A stretch of DNA of 64,000 nucleotides from JBDHHQ01 sp039586035. Its GTDB lineage: Bacteria > Gemmatimonadota > Gemmatimonadetes > Longimicrobiales > Gaopeijiaceae. Shown one piece after another: positions 52,302-61,954 of the stretch. The notes below the pieces were generated by a model that had not been told where the DNA came from, did not search any database, and saw only the letters and a list, made by a program, of their open reading frames with translations. Each line of letters begins with the position of its first letter. Position 1 is the stretch's first letter. Made by a program: the position numbers and the translations under genes. The stretch is taken from positions 1-64,000 of the forward strand of contig JBDHLD010000017.1 of assembly GCA_039586035.1 (NCBI GenBank), given 5' to 3'.

Positions 52302-53429
52302 ATGGAATCACTGAATCGACGCAGCTTCGTGAAGAAGGCAGCCGTGGGCGCCGCAGGCGCCGCCGTGGCCTGTGGTCCCCAGGCGGACAGGCAGCCGGCG
52401 GGAGGTGGCCAGGCCGTCGCCACGGGACCCGAGGTCAACTGGCGTCTGGCCACGAGCTTCACGCCCAACCTGGACCTTCTGCACGGCGCGGCCGATCGAT
52501 TGGCGGAGCGGGTCTCCGCCCTCACCGGAGGCCGTTTCAACATCCGCGTGTACGCCTCCGGCGAGCTGGTGCCCGGCCTCCAGGTCATGGACGCCGTCCA
52601 GCAAGGCACGGTCCAGGCGGGGTATACGGGCGGGTACTACTACATCGGCAAGAACCCGGCGCTGGCCTTCGAGAGCACGGTCCCCTTCGGGCTCACGGCC
52701 CGCCAGCAGATCGCCTGGTGGTTCCACGGCGGTGGCCGAGAGCTCGTTTCGGGCGTGTACTCCGACTTCGGCATCCTGCCCTTCATGTGCGGCAACACGG
52801 GCGCCCAGATGGGCGGGTGGTTCCGTGAGCCCGTCGAGACGCTCGCCGATCTGCAGGGTCTCCGTTTCCGCATCCCGGGCATCGGCGGTGAGGTGATGGC
52901 CAGGTTGGGGACCACGGTACAGGTCCTGGCCGGGGGCGATATCTACCCCGCGCTGGAGCGGGGCGCCATCGACGCGACCGAGTGGGTCGGACCATATGAC
53001 GACGAGAAGCTGGGCTTCCACCAGATCGCGCCGTACTACTACTACCCGGGCTGGTGGGAGCCCGGGCTCGCCGCGACGCTCCAGGTCGGCCAGCGAGCGT
53101 GGGACGAGCTGCCTGCCAACTACCAGGAGGTCATCGAGACCGTGAGCCGGGAGATGGTCATGGACCAGCTCTCCCGCTACGACGCGGAGAATCCCAAGGC
53201 GCTGGCCAGGCTCGTGAACGACCACGGCGTGACGCTGCTCAAATACTCCGACGAGATACTCGAGGCGGCCTGGCGGGAGTCGAATGCCTACCTGGAGGAG
53301 CAAGCGGCCGACAACGCCAGCTTCCGCGCGGTCTACGACTCGTGGAGCGTGTTTCGCAGCGACATCTTCGGCTTCTTCGCCGGAAACGAGCTGGCATACG
53401 CTTCCTTCGCCTTCCCCAAACTCGGGTGA
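52302..53429 (+). CDS. TRAP transporter substrate-binding protein, TakP-like 2-oxoacid type
   Basis: A 375-residue periplasmic binding protein of the DctP family. The N-terminus has a twin-arginine motif NRRSFVKKAAVG and a lipobox-like VAC, so it is exported folded and probably anchored. The stretch DATEWVGPYDDEKLGFHQIA then PYYYYPGWWEPG is characteristic of monocarboxylate 2-oxoacid-binding TRAP proteins such as TakP. No DctQ or DctM membrane genes are adjacent, so it must use distant permease genes. ATG at 52302 has a weak ribosome site. It fits the nearby 2-oxoacid decarboxylase pair as a possible supplier. Confidence 0.9.
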   Translation: MESLNRRSFVKKAAVGAAGAAVACGPQADRQPAGGGQAVATGPEVNWRLATSFTPNLDLLHGAADRLAERVSALTGGRFNIRVYASGELVPGLQVMDAVQQGTVQAGYTGGYYYIGKNPALAFESTVPFGLTARQQIAWWFHGGGRELVSGVYSDFGILPFMCGNTGAQMGGWFREPVETLADLQGLRFRIPGIGGEVMARLGTTVQVLAGGDIYPALERGAIDATEWVGPYDDEKLGFHQIAPYYYYPGWWEPGLAATLQVGQRAWDELPANYQEVIETVSREMVMDQLSRYDAENPKALARLVNDHGVTLLKYSDEILEAAWRESNAYLEEQAADNASFRAVYDSWSVFRSDIFGFFAGNELAYASFAFPKLG

Positions 53430-53482
53430 GGGGCTGTGAGCGAGGGGCGCGCCCCGGGGCGGCGGAACCGCGGAGGTGGCCC

Positions 53483-56128
53483 GTGGGCTCGTTGTGGCCC
53501 CAGGGGCAGAAGCGCGCCAGGCAGACTGGCCGCCTTGGCGGTTCCGGGAGTCGACGGGAAAGCCGTGGCCTGAGCGTCCAGAGCCCGGGTCGGTGCCGGC
53601 GGACAGCAGCGCTGCTCGTGCTGGCGTGTGGCGGGATGGCGGGCGGGTCCGCCGCCCAGGCGCCCCGAATGACCCCGCTGGGCGAGTATCCCGGGGTGGA
53701 TCACGGCGGCAACTACATGCACAACTACCTGCTCCCCCCCGCCGCGGCCTCGACGCCGTGGTACCCGAGCTGGTCGCCCGACGGCAGCCGGATCGCCGTG
53801 TCCATGAGCGGCTCCATCTGGTTCGTCGACCCTGAGACCGGCCTCGCCGAGGAGGTCGTCTACGGGCCCCGATACTACTCCTCGCCCGAGTTCTCCCCCG
53901 ACGGCCGCTGGTTGGTCTTCACCGCCGACGACCACGGACGATCCATAGAGCTCGAAGTGATGGATCTCGAGACGGGCGATCGTCGCGCCCTCACGGATGA
54001 CGGGCGCGTAACCATCGACCCCCGATTCAGTCCCGACGGATCGCGGCTCGCGTACACGGCCTCCCGCCCGTCCGGGTACTACAACGTCTTCGTTCGTGAC
54101 TTCGCCGACGGGCGTTGGGCGGGGGACGAGGTGGCGGTCACCTCGGACAATTCGTTCGGACGCAACCGGCTCTACTTCGGCTCGTGGGACATGCACCTGA
54201 CGCCGGCCTGGCTGCCGAACGGCCAGGAGCTGCTCCTCGTGTCGAACCGGGACACCGCCCTGGGAAGCGGCAACGTGCTGAGGGTACCGGCACGGGCCGA
54301 CGGCATCAGCGACGCCAGGGTCGTCCTCCAGGAGCAGACCCTGTACCGAACGCAGCCCCACGTGTCCATCGACGGCAGGAGGTTCGTGTACGCCTCCACG
54401 AGGGCCACCGCCGATCAGTTCAACAACCTGTACGTCCAGCCCACGGTAGGGGGCGAGCCGTACAAGCTCACCTTCTTCGAGCACGACGCCTTCCACCCAA
54501 GGTGGTCCCCCGACGGCGAGTGGATCGCGTTCATCTCGAACCGGGAAGGGCTTCCCCGCCTGGCGCTGCTCGAGACGTACGGCGGCAAGCTGGTGGAAGT
54601 GGACATCACCCGGCGCCGTTGGTCACGCCCGATGGGCCGACTTCGGGTTACGACGACCGACACCGACGGAGCCACGACCGGATCGAGGATCCACCTGACG
54701 GCGGCGGACGGGAAGTTCTACGCACCTGCCGACGCCTATGGCCGAAACAGCCGCGCGGGCGACTGGATCTTCCACCACGCCGGCACCACCGAGGTCGAGC
54801 TGCCCGAAGGGCCCGCGCGCGTCGTGGTCGTCAAGGGCTTCGAGCACGAGCCCGTGGAGCGCACCGTCGAGATCGCGGCCGGTGAGGTCACCGAGCTGCA
54901 TGTGCCGCTGGAGCGCGTCGCCGACATGGGCGCGCGAGGGTGGTTCAGCGGTTCCACCCACGTGCACGCGAACTACGCCGGCAACCTCCACAACAGCCTC
55001 GAGAACCTCATGATGATGTCCGAGGCGGAGGACCAGGACATCGTCAACGAACAGATCGCCAACAAGGACAACCGGATCCTCGACTATCAGTTCTTCGTGC
55101 CCGGTGGTGGCGCCCACCCCCTGTCCCGTCCGGACATGGTGGTCGTGGTGGGCCAGGAGTACCGTCCGCCGTTCTACGGGCACGTGTTCATGATGGGCCT
55201 CCGCGACCACCTGATCTCGCCGTACACGACGGGCTACGAGGGCACGGCCATCGAGAGCCTGTACCCGTCCAACACGGACATGATGCTCAAGGCCAAGGAG
55301 CAGGGAGCCACCACCGGCTACGTTCACTCCTTCTGGTTCGGTGACCCACTGGACGACGACCTCGGTGGCGCCAAGGGCTTCATCGTCGACGCCGCCCTGG
55401 CCGCGGCCGATGCCGTGGAGTGGTCGACCCCACAGGACGGCTTCGCGCCGCTCTACGCGGTGTGGAGCAACGGGCTCGGGGCCGTGGCGGTGGGTGGTGA
55501 GGACTCCATCAGCAACCTCCATTCGACGCCGCTCGTGGGGTCCATACGCACGTACGTGCACACGGCCGACGGCCGCCTGTCGATGGAGGGATGGTACGAG
55601 GGCCTCCGGCGCGGCCACTCCTTCGTGACGAGCGGGCCGCTCCTGGAGGTGACCCTGGACGGCAAGATCCCGGGCGAGCGCGTCGAGATCTCCGCCGGCA
55701 CGACGATTCGCCTCGACGCTCGCGTGACCTCCATCGTCCCCTTGAAGCGTGCCGAGCTGGTCTTCAATGGCGAGGTGGTGGAGGAGATTCCCTTGGACGC
55801 CGGCAGTCAGGCACTGCAGATCGTGCGCGACCTGACGCCGCCCCACAGCGGCTGGTACCACCTGCGCGTCGAGGGCACTCCCGAGGACCGGGGGCCCTTG
55901 GACACGAGCTACCCCCAGGCGTTCACGAACCCGATCTGGGTCATCGTTGACGGCCGCCCGATCCGCAGCGCCGAGGCTGCCGACTACGCCATCCGTTGGA
56001 TCGACAAGCTCCAGGCCATGGCCGAGGAGTGGCCCGGCTGGCGCTCTCGAGCCGAGGAGGACCACGTCTACGCCCAGTTCGAGGAGGCGCGGGACGTGTA
56101 CCGGGCAAGGCGAGCCGAGGCCCGCTGA
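53483..56128 (+). CDS. Exported TolB-like propeller protein fused to CehA/McbA-type metallohydrolase
   Basis: An 881-residue secreted protein. After an unusually long basic lead and hydrophobic core ending GGSAAQ, residues about 60-370 form TolB/WD40-like blades (WSPDGSRIAVSMSGSIWFVD, FSPDGRWLVFTADDHG, FHPRWSPDGEWIAFISNREG). From about 480 comes a PHP-like CehA/McbA metallohydrolase domain (FSGSTHVHANYAGNLHNS, GYVHSFWF). ATG-less start: GTG at 53483 with GGAGGTG at 5 bases. Related modules hydrolyse amides or esters; the propeller may bind substrate. The TRAP binding-protein gene lies just upstream on the same strand. Confidence 0.8.
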   Translation: MGSLWPQGQKRARQTGRLGGSGSRRESRGLSVQSPGRCRRTAALLVLACGGMAGGSAAQAPRMTPLGEYPGVDHGGNYMHNYLLPPAAASTPWYPSWSPDGSRIAVSMSGSIWFVDPETGLAEEVVYGPRYYSSPEFSPDGRWLVFTADDHGRSIELEVMDLETGDRRALTDDGRVTIDPRFSPDGSRLAYTASRPSGYYNVFVRDFADGRWAGDEVAVTSDNSFGRNRLYFGSWDMHLTPAWLPNGQELLLVSNRDTALGSGNVLRVPARADGISDARVVLQEQTLYRTQPHVSIDGRRFVYASTRATADQFNNLYVQPTVGGEPYKLTFFEHDAFHPRWSPDGEWIAFISNREGLPRLALLETYGGKLVEVDITRRRWSRPMGRLRVTTTDTDGATTGSRIHLTAADGKFYAPADAYGRNSRAGDWIFHHAGTTEVELPEGPARVVVVKGFEHEPVERTVEIAAGEVTELHVPLERVADMGARGWFSGSTHVHANYAGNLHNSLENLMMMSEAEDQDIVNEQIANKDNRILDYQFFVPGGGAHPLSRPDMVVVVGQEYRPPFYGHVFMMGLRDHLISPYTTGYEGTAIESLYPSNTDMMLKAKEQGATTGYVHSFWFGDPLDDDLGGAKGFIVDAALAAADAVEWSTPQDGFAPLYAVWSNGLGAVAVGGEDSISNLHSTPLVGSIRTYVHTADGRLSMEGWYEGLRRGHSFVTSGPLLEVTLDGKIPGERVEISAGTTIRLDARVTSIVPLKRAELVFNGEVVEEIPLDAGSQALQIVRDLTPPHSGWYHLRVEGTPEDRGPLDTSYPQAFTNPIWVIVDGRPIRSAEAADYAIRWIDKLQAMAEEWPGWRSRAEEDHVYAQFEEARDVYRARRAEAR

Positions 56129-56295
56129 AGCCCGACTAGTCGACCGAATCTCGGCCGACGGCGTGCACCAGCCGGATCGTGTCGTCGACCCCCGCTCGGC
56201 GCATGCGCGTTGTTGCATCGCCGGGCGGCCAGCGCTCACCTTGGGCTGGGGCCCGCCGCCCGGCGGGGAATCCGGTCACTCTCGGACAGGTCGCC

Positions 56296-57423
56296 ATGAT
56301 CCTGACGCAGGACCGTGCCGAACGCATCGTACGCGACATCGTCGCCGGTCTGGACATCGAGATCGGCGGCACACGCCCATGGGACCTGCAGGTTCACGAG
56401 CCGCAGTTCTACACCCGTGTGCTCAAGCAGGGCACGCTGGGATTGGGCGAGTCCTACATGGACGGTTGGTGGGACGTGGAGCACCTGGACCAGTTCTTCT
56501 TCCGGGTGCTCCGCGGGAAGCTGAGCCATGACCCACGTCGAAACTGGCGCACCCGCCTCGTCTCCGCGACGCAGTTCCTGATGAACCGTCAGCGGCGTTC
56601 CAGGTCCTTCCACGTCGGTGAGCACCACTACGATCGGGGAAACGATCTGTACCAGGCCATGTTGGACCGGCGCATGGTCTACACCTGCGCCTACTGGAAA
56701 GACGCACCCGACCTGGATGCGGCCCAGGAGGCCAAGCTCGAGCTCGTGTGCAGAAAGATCGGGCTGCGCCAGGGGCAGCGCATCCTGGACATCGGCTGCG
56801 GCTGGGGCAGCCTGCTGAGGTTCGCTGCAGAGCGGTACGGCGCCGAGGGCGTCGGGGTCACCGTCTCGGCAGAGCAGGTGGCACTTGCCCGAGAAATGTG
56901 CGCGGGTCTCCCCATCGAGATCCTGCTTCGTGACTACCGGGACATCACCGGCGAGTACGACCACGTAGTCTCCCTCGGCATGTTCGAGCACGTGGGGCCG
57001 AAGAACTACGCCACCTACATGGATGTAGTGAACCGCCATCTGAAGGACGACGGCATGTTCCTGCTCCAGACCATCGGCTCCAACAAGCCGCTGAAGGATC
57101 CGGACCTCTGGACCGAGAAGTACACGTTTCCGGGCGGAGTCCTACCAAGCGCGGCGCAGATCGCGAGGTCCATCGAGGACCGGTTCGTTCTGGAGGACTG
57201 GCACAGCTTCGGCGCTCATTATGACCGCACGCTCATGGCGTGGCACGCCCACTTCGAGAGCGCGTGGCCACGGTTGAGCGAATCATACGGAACCCGCTTC
57301 TATCGAATGTGGCGCTACTATCTACTGGCTATGGCCGCGGCCTTCCGTGCCCGCAGCAACCAACTGTGGCAGGTCGTCCTTTCGAAGAACGGGGTCGAGG
57401 GAGGGTACGACTCCATCCGGTAG
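56296..57423 (+). CDS. cfa: Cyclopropane-fatty-acyl-phospholipid synthase
   Basis: Adds a methylene bridge from SAM to unsaturated membrane lipids; acts at the cytosolic membrane face. The 375-residue length matches the family. Motif I is ILDIGCGWGSLLRFAAERYG, the bicarbonate/active-site stretch is VSLGMFEHVGPKNY, and HYDRGNDLYQAMLDRRMVYT and ARSIEDRFVLEDWHSFGAHY are typical. ATG at 56296 is preceded by GGACAGG. It usually serves stationary-phase or stress lipid changes. Confidence 0.92.
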   Translation: MILTQDRAERIVRDIVAGLDIEIGGTRPWDLQVHEPQFYTRVLKQGTLGLGESYMDGWWDVEHLDQFFFRVLRGKLSHDPRRNWRTRLVSATQFLMNRQRRSRSFHVGEHHYDRGNDLYQAMLDRRMVYTCAYWKDAPDLDAAQEAKLELVCRKIGLRQGQRILDIGCGWGSLLRFAAERYGAEGVGVTVSAEQVALAREMCAGLPIEILLRDYRDITGEYDHVVSLGMFEHVGPKNYATYMDVVNRHLKDDGMFLLQTIGSNKPLKDPDLWTEKYTFPGGVLPSAAQIARSIEDRFVLEDWHSFGAHYDRTLMAWHAHFESAWPRLSESYGTRFYRMWRYYLLAMAAAFRARSNQLWQVVLSKNGVEGGYDSIR

Positions 57424-57597
57424 GGCGGGCGCGGCGCCGCGTCCGGCAAGAGCTTGACACGGCATCCCGGTGGGGGTCACTTCTTTCGAAGGTTCGAAGC
57501 ACATGGACCATCCTGATACTCGTCCAGGCAGCGAGTGCATCGGCGCGGCGAGTCTAGGCCACTCGGCGCAGCGTCAACTCATCCTCGAGGTCGTCCC

Positions 57598-59130
57598 GTG
57601 TCTTGCGCCACCCTTCCAGTAATCATCCAGGGCGGCATGGGTGTCGGGGTCTCGAACTGGGTCCTTGCCCGTGCCGTTTCCTCCCTAGGTCAGCTGGGAG
57701 TGGTTTCGGGCTCCATCGTCGACGCGGTCTTCGTGCGTCGGCTCCAGGACGGCGATCCGGGCGGGCACGTGCGCCGCGCCATGGCCCGGTTTCCCTACGT
57801 CCAGGCGGTCGAAGAGGCTCTGACCTACTTCCGGCCCGGCGGCCGAGACCCGAATGAGCCGTACAAGGCCCTGCCGCTGCACGGGCAGACCGTGAGCGCC
57901 GCCCGCAACCGGCTCGTGGCGCTGGCCAATTTCGTCGAGGTCGATCTGGCCCGAGAGGGCCATGACGGTAAGGTGGGCATCAACCTCCTGGAGAAGCTCC
58001 AGGCGCCCAATCCCGCTTCGCTCTACGGGGCCATGCTGGCCGGTGTGGACTTCGTGCTCATGGGCGCCGGCATTCCCAAGGAGATTCCAGGCACGCTCGA
58101 CCGCTTGTCCGAACACGAGCCCGTGGCCCTCTCGTTCGACGTGAAGGGACCCCGGATGGAGAGTGGGGATCGAATGACGTTCGATCCTGCCGTCTTCACC
58201 GACGAGAAGCCTACAGCCCTCAAGCGGCCAGCCTTCCTGCCCATCATCGCCTCCAACTCCCTGGCCACGATGATGACCCGGAAGTCCAACGGCAGGGTGG
58301 ATGGCTTCGTCGTGGAGGGTCCGACGGCGGGTGGCCACAACGCGCCGCCCCGGGGCAAGAAGGTGCTCAACGAACGAGGCGAGCCGATCTACGGCGAGCG
58401 GGACGTGGTAGATCTGGAGAAGCTGGCAGAGCTCGGGCTCCCGTTCTGGGTGGCAGGCGGTGCCGGTCGACCGGGCACGATCGAAAAGGTACAGGCCGTT
58501 GGCGGCCAGGGCATCCAGGTGGGATCCCTGTTCGCTTTCTGCAACGAGTCGGGGCTGACCAGAGAGCTCAAGCAGGACGTGATCACGCGGTCCCTACTCG
58601 GATCGGTGGACGTTCGCACCGAAGATCGGGCCTCACCCACGGGCTTTCCCTTCAAGACCGTCCAACTCCCGTGCAGCGCGTCCAACCAGGATGTCTACCT
58701 CGAGCGGGCTCGCGTGTGCGACCTGGGGTACCTCCGTACCGCATACCGAAGGGACGACGGGCGGGTGGGCTACCGTTGCCCCAGCGAGCCCATCGCCACC
58801 TACGTGAAGAAGGGCGGCACGGTGGAGGACGCCCAGGGCCGCAAGTGCCTGTGCAATGCGTTGATGTCCAATATCGGCCTGGCGCAGGTGCGGGACGCCG
58901 GCCGCGTCGAGGTCCCGCTCCTCACCGGGGGCGACGCGGTGAAGCATCTGGGAAGCTTCCTGCAGGGACGCACGTCCTACTCTGCGAGAGGCCGGAGCCG
59001 CCGGACGAAGAACCCGCGCTTTCGGATGCCACCTCCATGTCCAACGCCTGAGAGGGCCGTTCAACAGCCTTCTAGCGCCGGACTGCTGGCTCACCGGCCT
59101 CGGTCGGCCCCCGGCATCGCCCACAGGTAG
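57598..59130 (+). CDS. Nitronate monooxygenase / 2-nitropropane dioxygenase-like, odd C-terminus
   Basis: A 510-residue FMN-type TIM-barrel protein. The N-terminus PVIIQGGMGVGVSNWVLAR, the FMN-phosphate region GFVVEGPTAGGHNAPP and WVAGGAGRPG are typical. The start is GTG at 57598 after GAGGT. From about residue 460 the frame reads SARGRSRRTKNPRFRMPPPC, basic and Pro-rich with poor codon use, whereas the adjacent frame reads an acidic CERPEPPDEEPALSDATSMS and stops at 59051. A one-base frameshift near 58980-58995, real or a read error, may have extended the product. It oxidises nitronates or a related acid. Confidence 0.8.
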   Translation: MSCATLPVIIQGGMGVGVSNWVLARAVSSLGQLGVVSGSIVDAVFVRRLQDGDPGGHVRRAMARFPYVQAVEEALTYFRPGGRDPNEPYKALPLHGQTVSAARNRLVALANFVEVDLAREGHDGKVGINLLEKLQAPNPASLYGAMLAGVDFVLMGAGIPKEIPGTLDRLSEHEPVALSFDVKGPRMESGDRMTFDPAVFTDEKPTALKRPAFLPIIASNSLATMMTRKSNGRVDGFVVEGPTAGGHNAPPRGKKVLNERGEPIYGERDVVDLEKLAELGLPFWVAGGAGRPGTIEKVQAVGGQGIQVGSLFAFCNESGLTRELKQDVITRSLLGSVDVRTEDRASPTGFPFKTVQLPCSASNQDVYLERARVCDLGYLRTAYRRDDGRVGYRCPSEPIATYVKKGGTVEDAQGRKCLCNALMSNIGLAQVRDAGRVEVPLLTGGDAVKHLGSFLQGRTSYSARGRSRRTKNPRFRMPPPCPTPERAVQQPSSAGLLAHRPRSAPGIAHR

Positions 59131-59205
59131 GTGGGCGTTGAGGGCCGAGCCGAACCGGTGCAGGAAGGAGACCGCGCCGATCTGGGCCCAGGGCTGGCTC
59201 CACAA

Positions 59206-60228
59206 CTAGCCCGGGGGCGCCAGCTTCACGACCCGGGTCTCGCCGAAGGCCGGGATCCACAGGTCTGCCGGCCGAAGGCGGGCGTCCGCCCACGCCGCCC
59301 GCGCCCGCTCCGGAGGCTCCACCACCGGCTCGTCCGTCAAGATGAACGTGCCCCAGTGGATGCCCATGAAGGTGCCCCGCCCCCCCAGATCGAGGTAGGT
59401 GCGCACCGCCTCCTCGGGGTTCATGTGGTGTGGCCGCATGAACCACCGTGGCTCGTAGGCGCCAATGGGAATCAGGGACGCGTCGAAGGGACCGGCGCGG
59501 CCGCCGATCTCGCTGAACACCGGGCAATACCCGGAGTCCCCGGCGAAGTAGAGCTTGCCGCCATCCGCTCCCTCCAGCGCCCAGGAAGCCCAGAGGCGAC
59601 GGTTCATCCCACCGGCGGTCCGCCGGGTCCAGTGCTGGGCCGGCAGCGCTCGCAAGGTGACCCCGGCGTCGCCCAGGGCAACGGTCGTGGTCTCCCACCA
59701 GTCCAGCTCCACGATGTTCTCGGCGCCGCGGCGCCGGAGCCACTTCCGGTAGCCCCTGGGCGCGCACCAGGTCGTGCCCGACCCGCCCCGCGCGACGAGC
59801 CGCCGCACCGTGGGACGGTCCAGATGGTCGTAGTGATCGTGGGAGATCAGCACGACGTCCACCGGGGGCAGCGCGTCGAAGTCGAGGCCGGGCGGCTCGA
59901 TACGCGCTGGACCGGCCCACCGCACCGGGGAAACCCGGTGGCTCCAGACGGGATCGGTGAGCACGTTCAAGCCGCCCATCTGGATCAGCGTCGTGGCGTG
60001 ACCGATCCAGGTGATCCGGATCTCGCCGGCACGTCCCCGGGGCTCGGCCGGGTCAGACGCGGCGCGGGGCAACGCATGGACGGGCGCCGAGGGGGGGCCG
60101 CCGTTACGAAGCCGCTCCACGGCCCAGCGCGCCAGGTCCGCCAGGCCGCGCGCGTCTTCCGGCGATCCCCAGGGGACTCGGAAGCGGCCGTCGGCTCCAT
60201 GGTGAGCCGGGCGAGGGGAGTCAGCCAT
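59206..60228 (-). CDS. NAPE-PLD/UlaG-like metallo-beta-lactamase-fold hydrolase
   Basis: A 340-residue zinc hydrolase. The zinc-binding HxHxDH is in VVLISHDHYDHLD, preceded by GHATTLIQMGGLNVLTDPVW, the fingerprint of NAPE-PLD-like and UlaG-like MBL proteins. Later ligands lie in LYFAGDSGYCPVFSEIG and GIHWGTFILTDEP. There is no signal peptide. ATG at 60228 is preceded by a GTG three bases earlier. The substrate is probably a lipid phosphodiester or lactone. It is convergent with the nitronate monooxygenase gene. Confidence 0.85.
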   Translation of the reverse strand: MADSPRPAHHGADGRFRVPWGSPEDARGLADLARWAVERLRNGGPPSAPVHALPRAASDPAEPRGRAGEIRITWIGHATTLIQMGGLNVLTDPVWSHRVSPVRWAGPARIEPPGLDFDALPPVDVVLISHDHYDHLDRPTVRRLVARGGSGTTWCAPRGYRKWLRRRGAENIVELDWWETTTVALGDAGVTLRALPAQHWTRRTAGGMNRRLWASWALEGADGGKLYFAGDSGYCPVFSEIGGRAGPFDASLIPIGAYEPRWFMRPHHMNPEEAVRTYLDLGGRGTFMGIHWGTFILTDEPVVEPPERARAAWADARLRPADLWIPAFGETRVVKLAPPG

Positions 60229-60312
60229 CACAGGGCCGGGCAGTCACGGCGGGCCCCCCGCCCGGGGCCGCGGTCGGGGGTCAAGGCCAGGGCCGCGGGG
60301 ACCGGGGGCCCG

Positions 60313-61629
60313 CTACGGGTCCGGCGTCTCCGTCGCCGCCGCCTCGAGGGAAGCCAGTACCCGTCCGATGAAGCCATCGATCTCACGGCCCTGAATCCAG
60401 CGGGCCACCACCACCAGGTCGTTCTCCCGATCGACATACACCAGGTTGGTTCCCGATCCCCGGAACGCGAACGCCGACTCGGGCGCGCTGGGAAGCGCCT
60501 GCTGGCCGGTGTTCAGGAAGAAGTTCATGAACCCATACCCCGGATTCGGCTCCGATGGCGTCTCGGCCATGCGGATCCACGCCTCGGGCACGATCTGACG
60601 CCCATCCCAGCTCCCGTTCCGCAGGAACAGGTAGCCGAACCGCGCCATGTCCATGGCGTTGATGTACATGCCGCCGCCCCAGTGCCCGCCGCCGCTCACC
60701 GCCTGGATCTTCCGGCCGTCCAGGGTGATCCAGGAGTTGTGATACCCGTGCCACCGCCAGGTGGTGGACGCGCCGATGGGACCCATGACCAGCTCGTGCA
60801 GCACTGCCGGCAGCGGCCTCCGCCACACGCTGGTCGCCGCGAGCGCCAGGAGGTTGACTCGCACGTCGTTGTACTCGTACTCGGTGCCCGGCATCGCCCG
60901 TTCGGGGCTCAGCCAGTCGGCTCGCTCGGGGGAGGGCCGATCGCCCCAGTCGGGCTTGCCCCACAGGGTGCCACGCCAGGCGCTGGTCTGCCGAAGCAGA
61001 TGGTCCCACGTGATCTGCCGATTGTGCTCGGACTCGAACAGCAACACCGGCGCGGTGGAGGCGCCGACGTCGGCCGAGGCGCTCCCCGGCTCACCGTCGC
61101 CGTCGGGAAGGACCAGCGGGGGCAGGTAGGGGCGTACCGGGTCGTCGATGTCCCCGATCAGATCCCGTTCCCACGCGAGCCCCACCGTCGTGGAGAGGAA
61201 CGTCTTGGTGACGCTGAACGTCATGTCCACCCGTTCCGGCTCTCCCCACTCCGCCACGATGTACCCGCTCCGAACGATCACGCCGGTCATGTCGCCCCGT
61301 TCTTTCAGTGGCCCGACCGGCTCGTCGAACGGCTCCCGCCCCCAGCTCAGCGGGTGGGCGATCGCCAGGTCCCGCGGCGTCGTGCTTTCGGCCGCGATGG
61401 CGAACTCCACGGCCGCCTGCAGCCGGCCGGCGTCCATCCCGACATCACCAGGAGAGCGTCGCTCCCACTGCCTCCGGCCCGGGAAGTACGCTTCCTGGAC
61501 ACCTTCGAGTGATGAGCTCGAGGTCGATGTTGCAGACGGGTCGGCGCCCTGGGCGAGCGTGGGATCCGGGAACAGCCAAGCCGTGACCGCCACGGTGGCG
61601 GCGATGAGGAGTCGTCGTGCGCGATCCAT
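60313..61629 (-). CDS. Exported serine hydrolase (class C beta-lactamase-like), paralogue A
   Basis: A 438-residue beta-lactamase/transpeptidase-like protein with a signal peptide ending PDPTLAQ. The nucleophile SxxK is S-V-T-K in DMTFSVTKTFLSTT; the YxN-type motif is YEYNDVRVNLLA. GASTTWRWHGYHNSWITLDG and VSGGGHWGGGMYINAMDMAR follow. It resembles exported esterases and D-amino-acid amidases of this fold. ATG at 61629 starts the signal peptide; the ribosome site is weak. A closely related protein is encoded divergently at 61955, and the shared upstream region is 325 bases. Confidence 0.88.
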   Translation of the reverse strand: MDRARRLLIAATVAVTAWLFPDPTLAQGADPSATSTSSSSLEGVQEAYFPGRRQWERRSPGDVGMDAGRLQAAVEFAIAAESTTPRDLAIAHPLSWGREPFDEPVGPLKERGDMTGVIVRSGYIVAEWGEPERVDMTFSVTKTFLSTTVGLAWERDLIGDIDDPVRPYLPPLVLPDGDGEPGSASADVGASTAPVLLFESEHNRQITWDHLLRQTSAWRGTLWGKPDWGDRPSPERADWLSPERAMPGTEYEYNDVRVNLLALAATSVWRRPLPAVLHELVMGPIGASTTWRWHGYHNSWITLDGRKIQAVSGGGHWGGGMYINAMDMARFGYLFLRNGSWDGRQIVPEAWIRMAETPSEPNPGYGFMNFFLNTGQQALPSAPESAFAFRGSGTNLVYVDRENDLVVVARWIQGREIDGFIGRVLASLEAAATETPDP

Positions 61630-61954
61630 GCGAGTCCATCCGAGTGCGGGCGCGGGCAGGGGCGCTATCGGCCCTGTCGAGAATCTGATCTCCGCACGAT
61701 AAGGGGCTCTGCGAGCCTCCCGGTCAACCACCGGCGCCGGGATCGATCGGGCTGCCGAGTGGGGCACGCACCGGACGGGTCGATCGGGCCACCGGCTCGG
61801 GCACGCACCCAAGACGGGGTGCGCGATCGGCGCCGGCCGTGCATCATTCCAGGAGTGACCTGCCCCGGATCCGCGGAGACGCAGCTCAGGCGTCCGTGCC
61901 GCGATCTCGAGGGGCACGGCGATCCCGCAAACCCCGCGCCCCCGGAGCCCGCCC
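61630..61954. other. Intergenic region between divergent paralogous hydrolases, with imperfect repeat
   Basis: 325 bases without a credible gene. It contains two similar segments of about 37-40 bases (61743-61779 and 61780-61818), each with TCGATCGGGC, GGGCACGCACC and ACGGG. These might be duplicated operator or promoter elements. It must serve both hydrolase genes. Confidence 0.5.
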
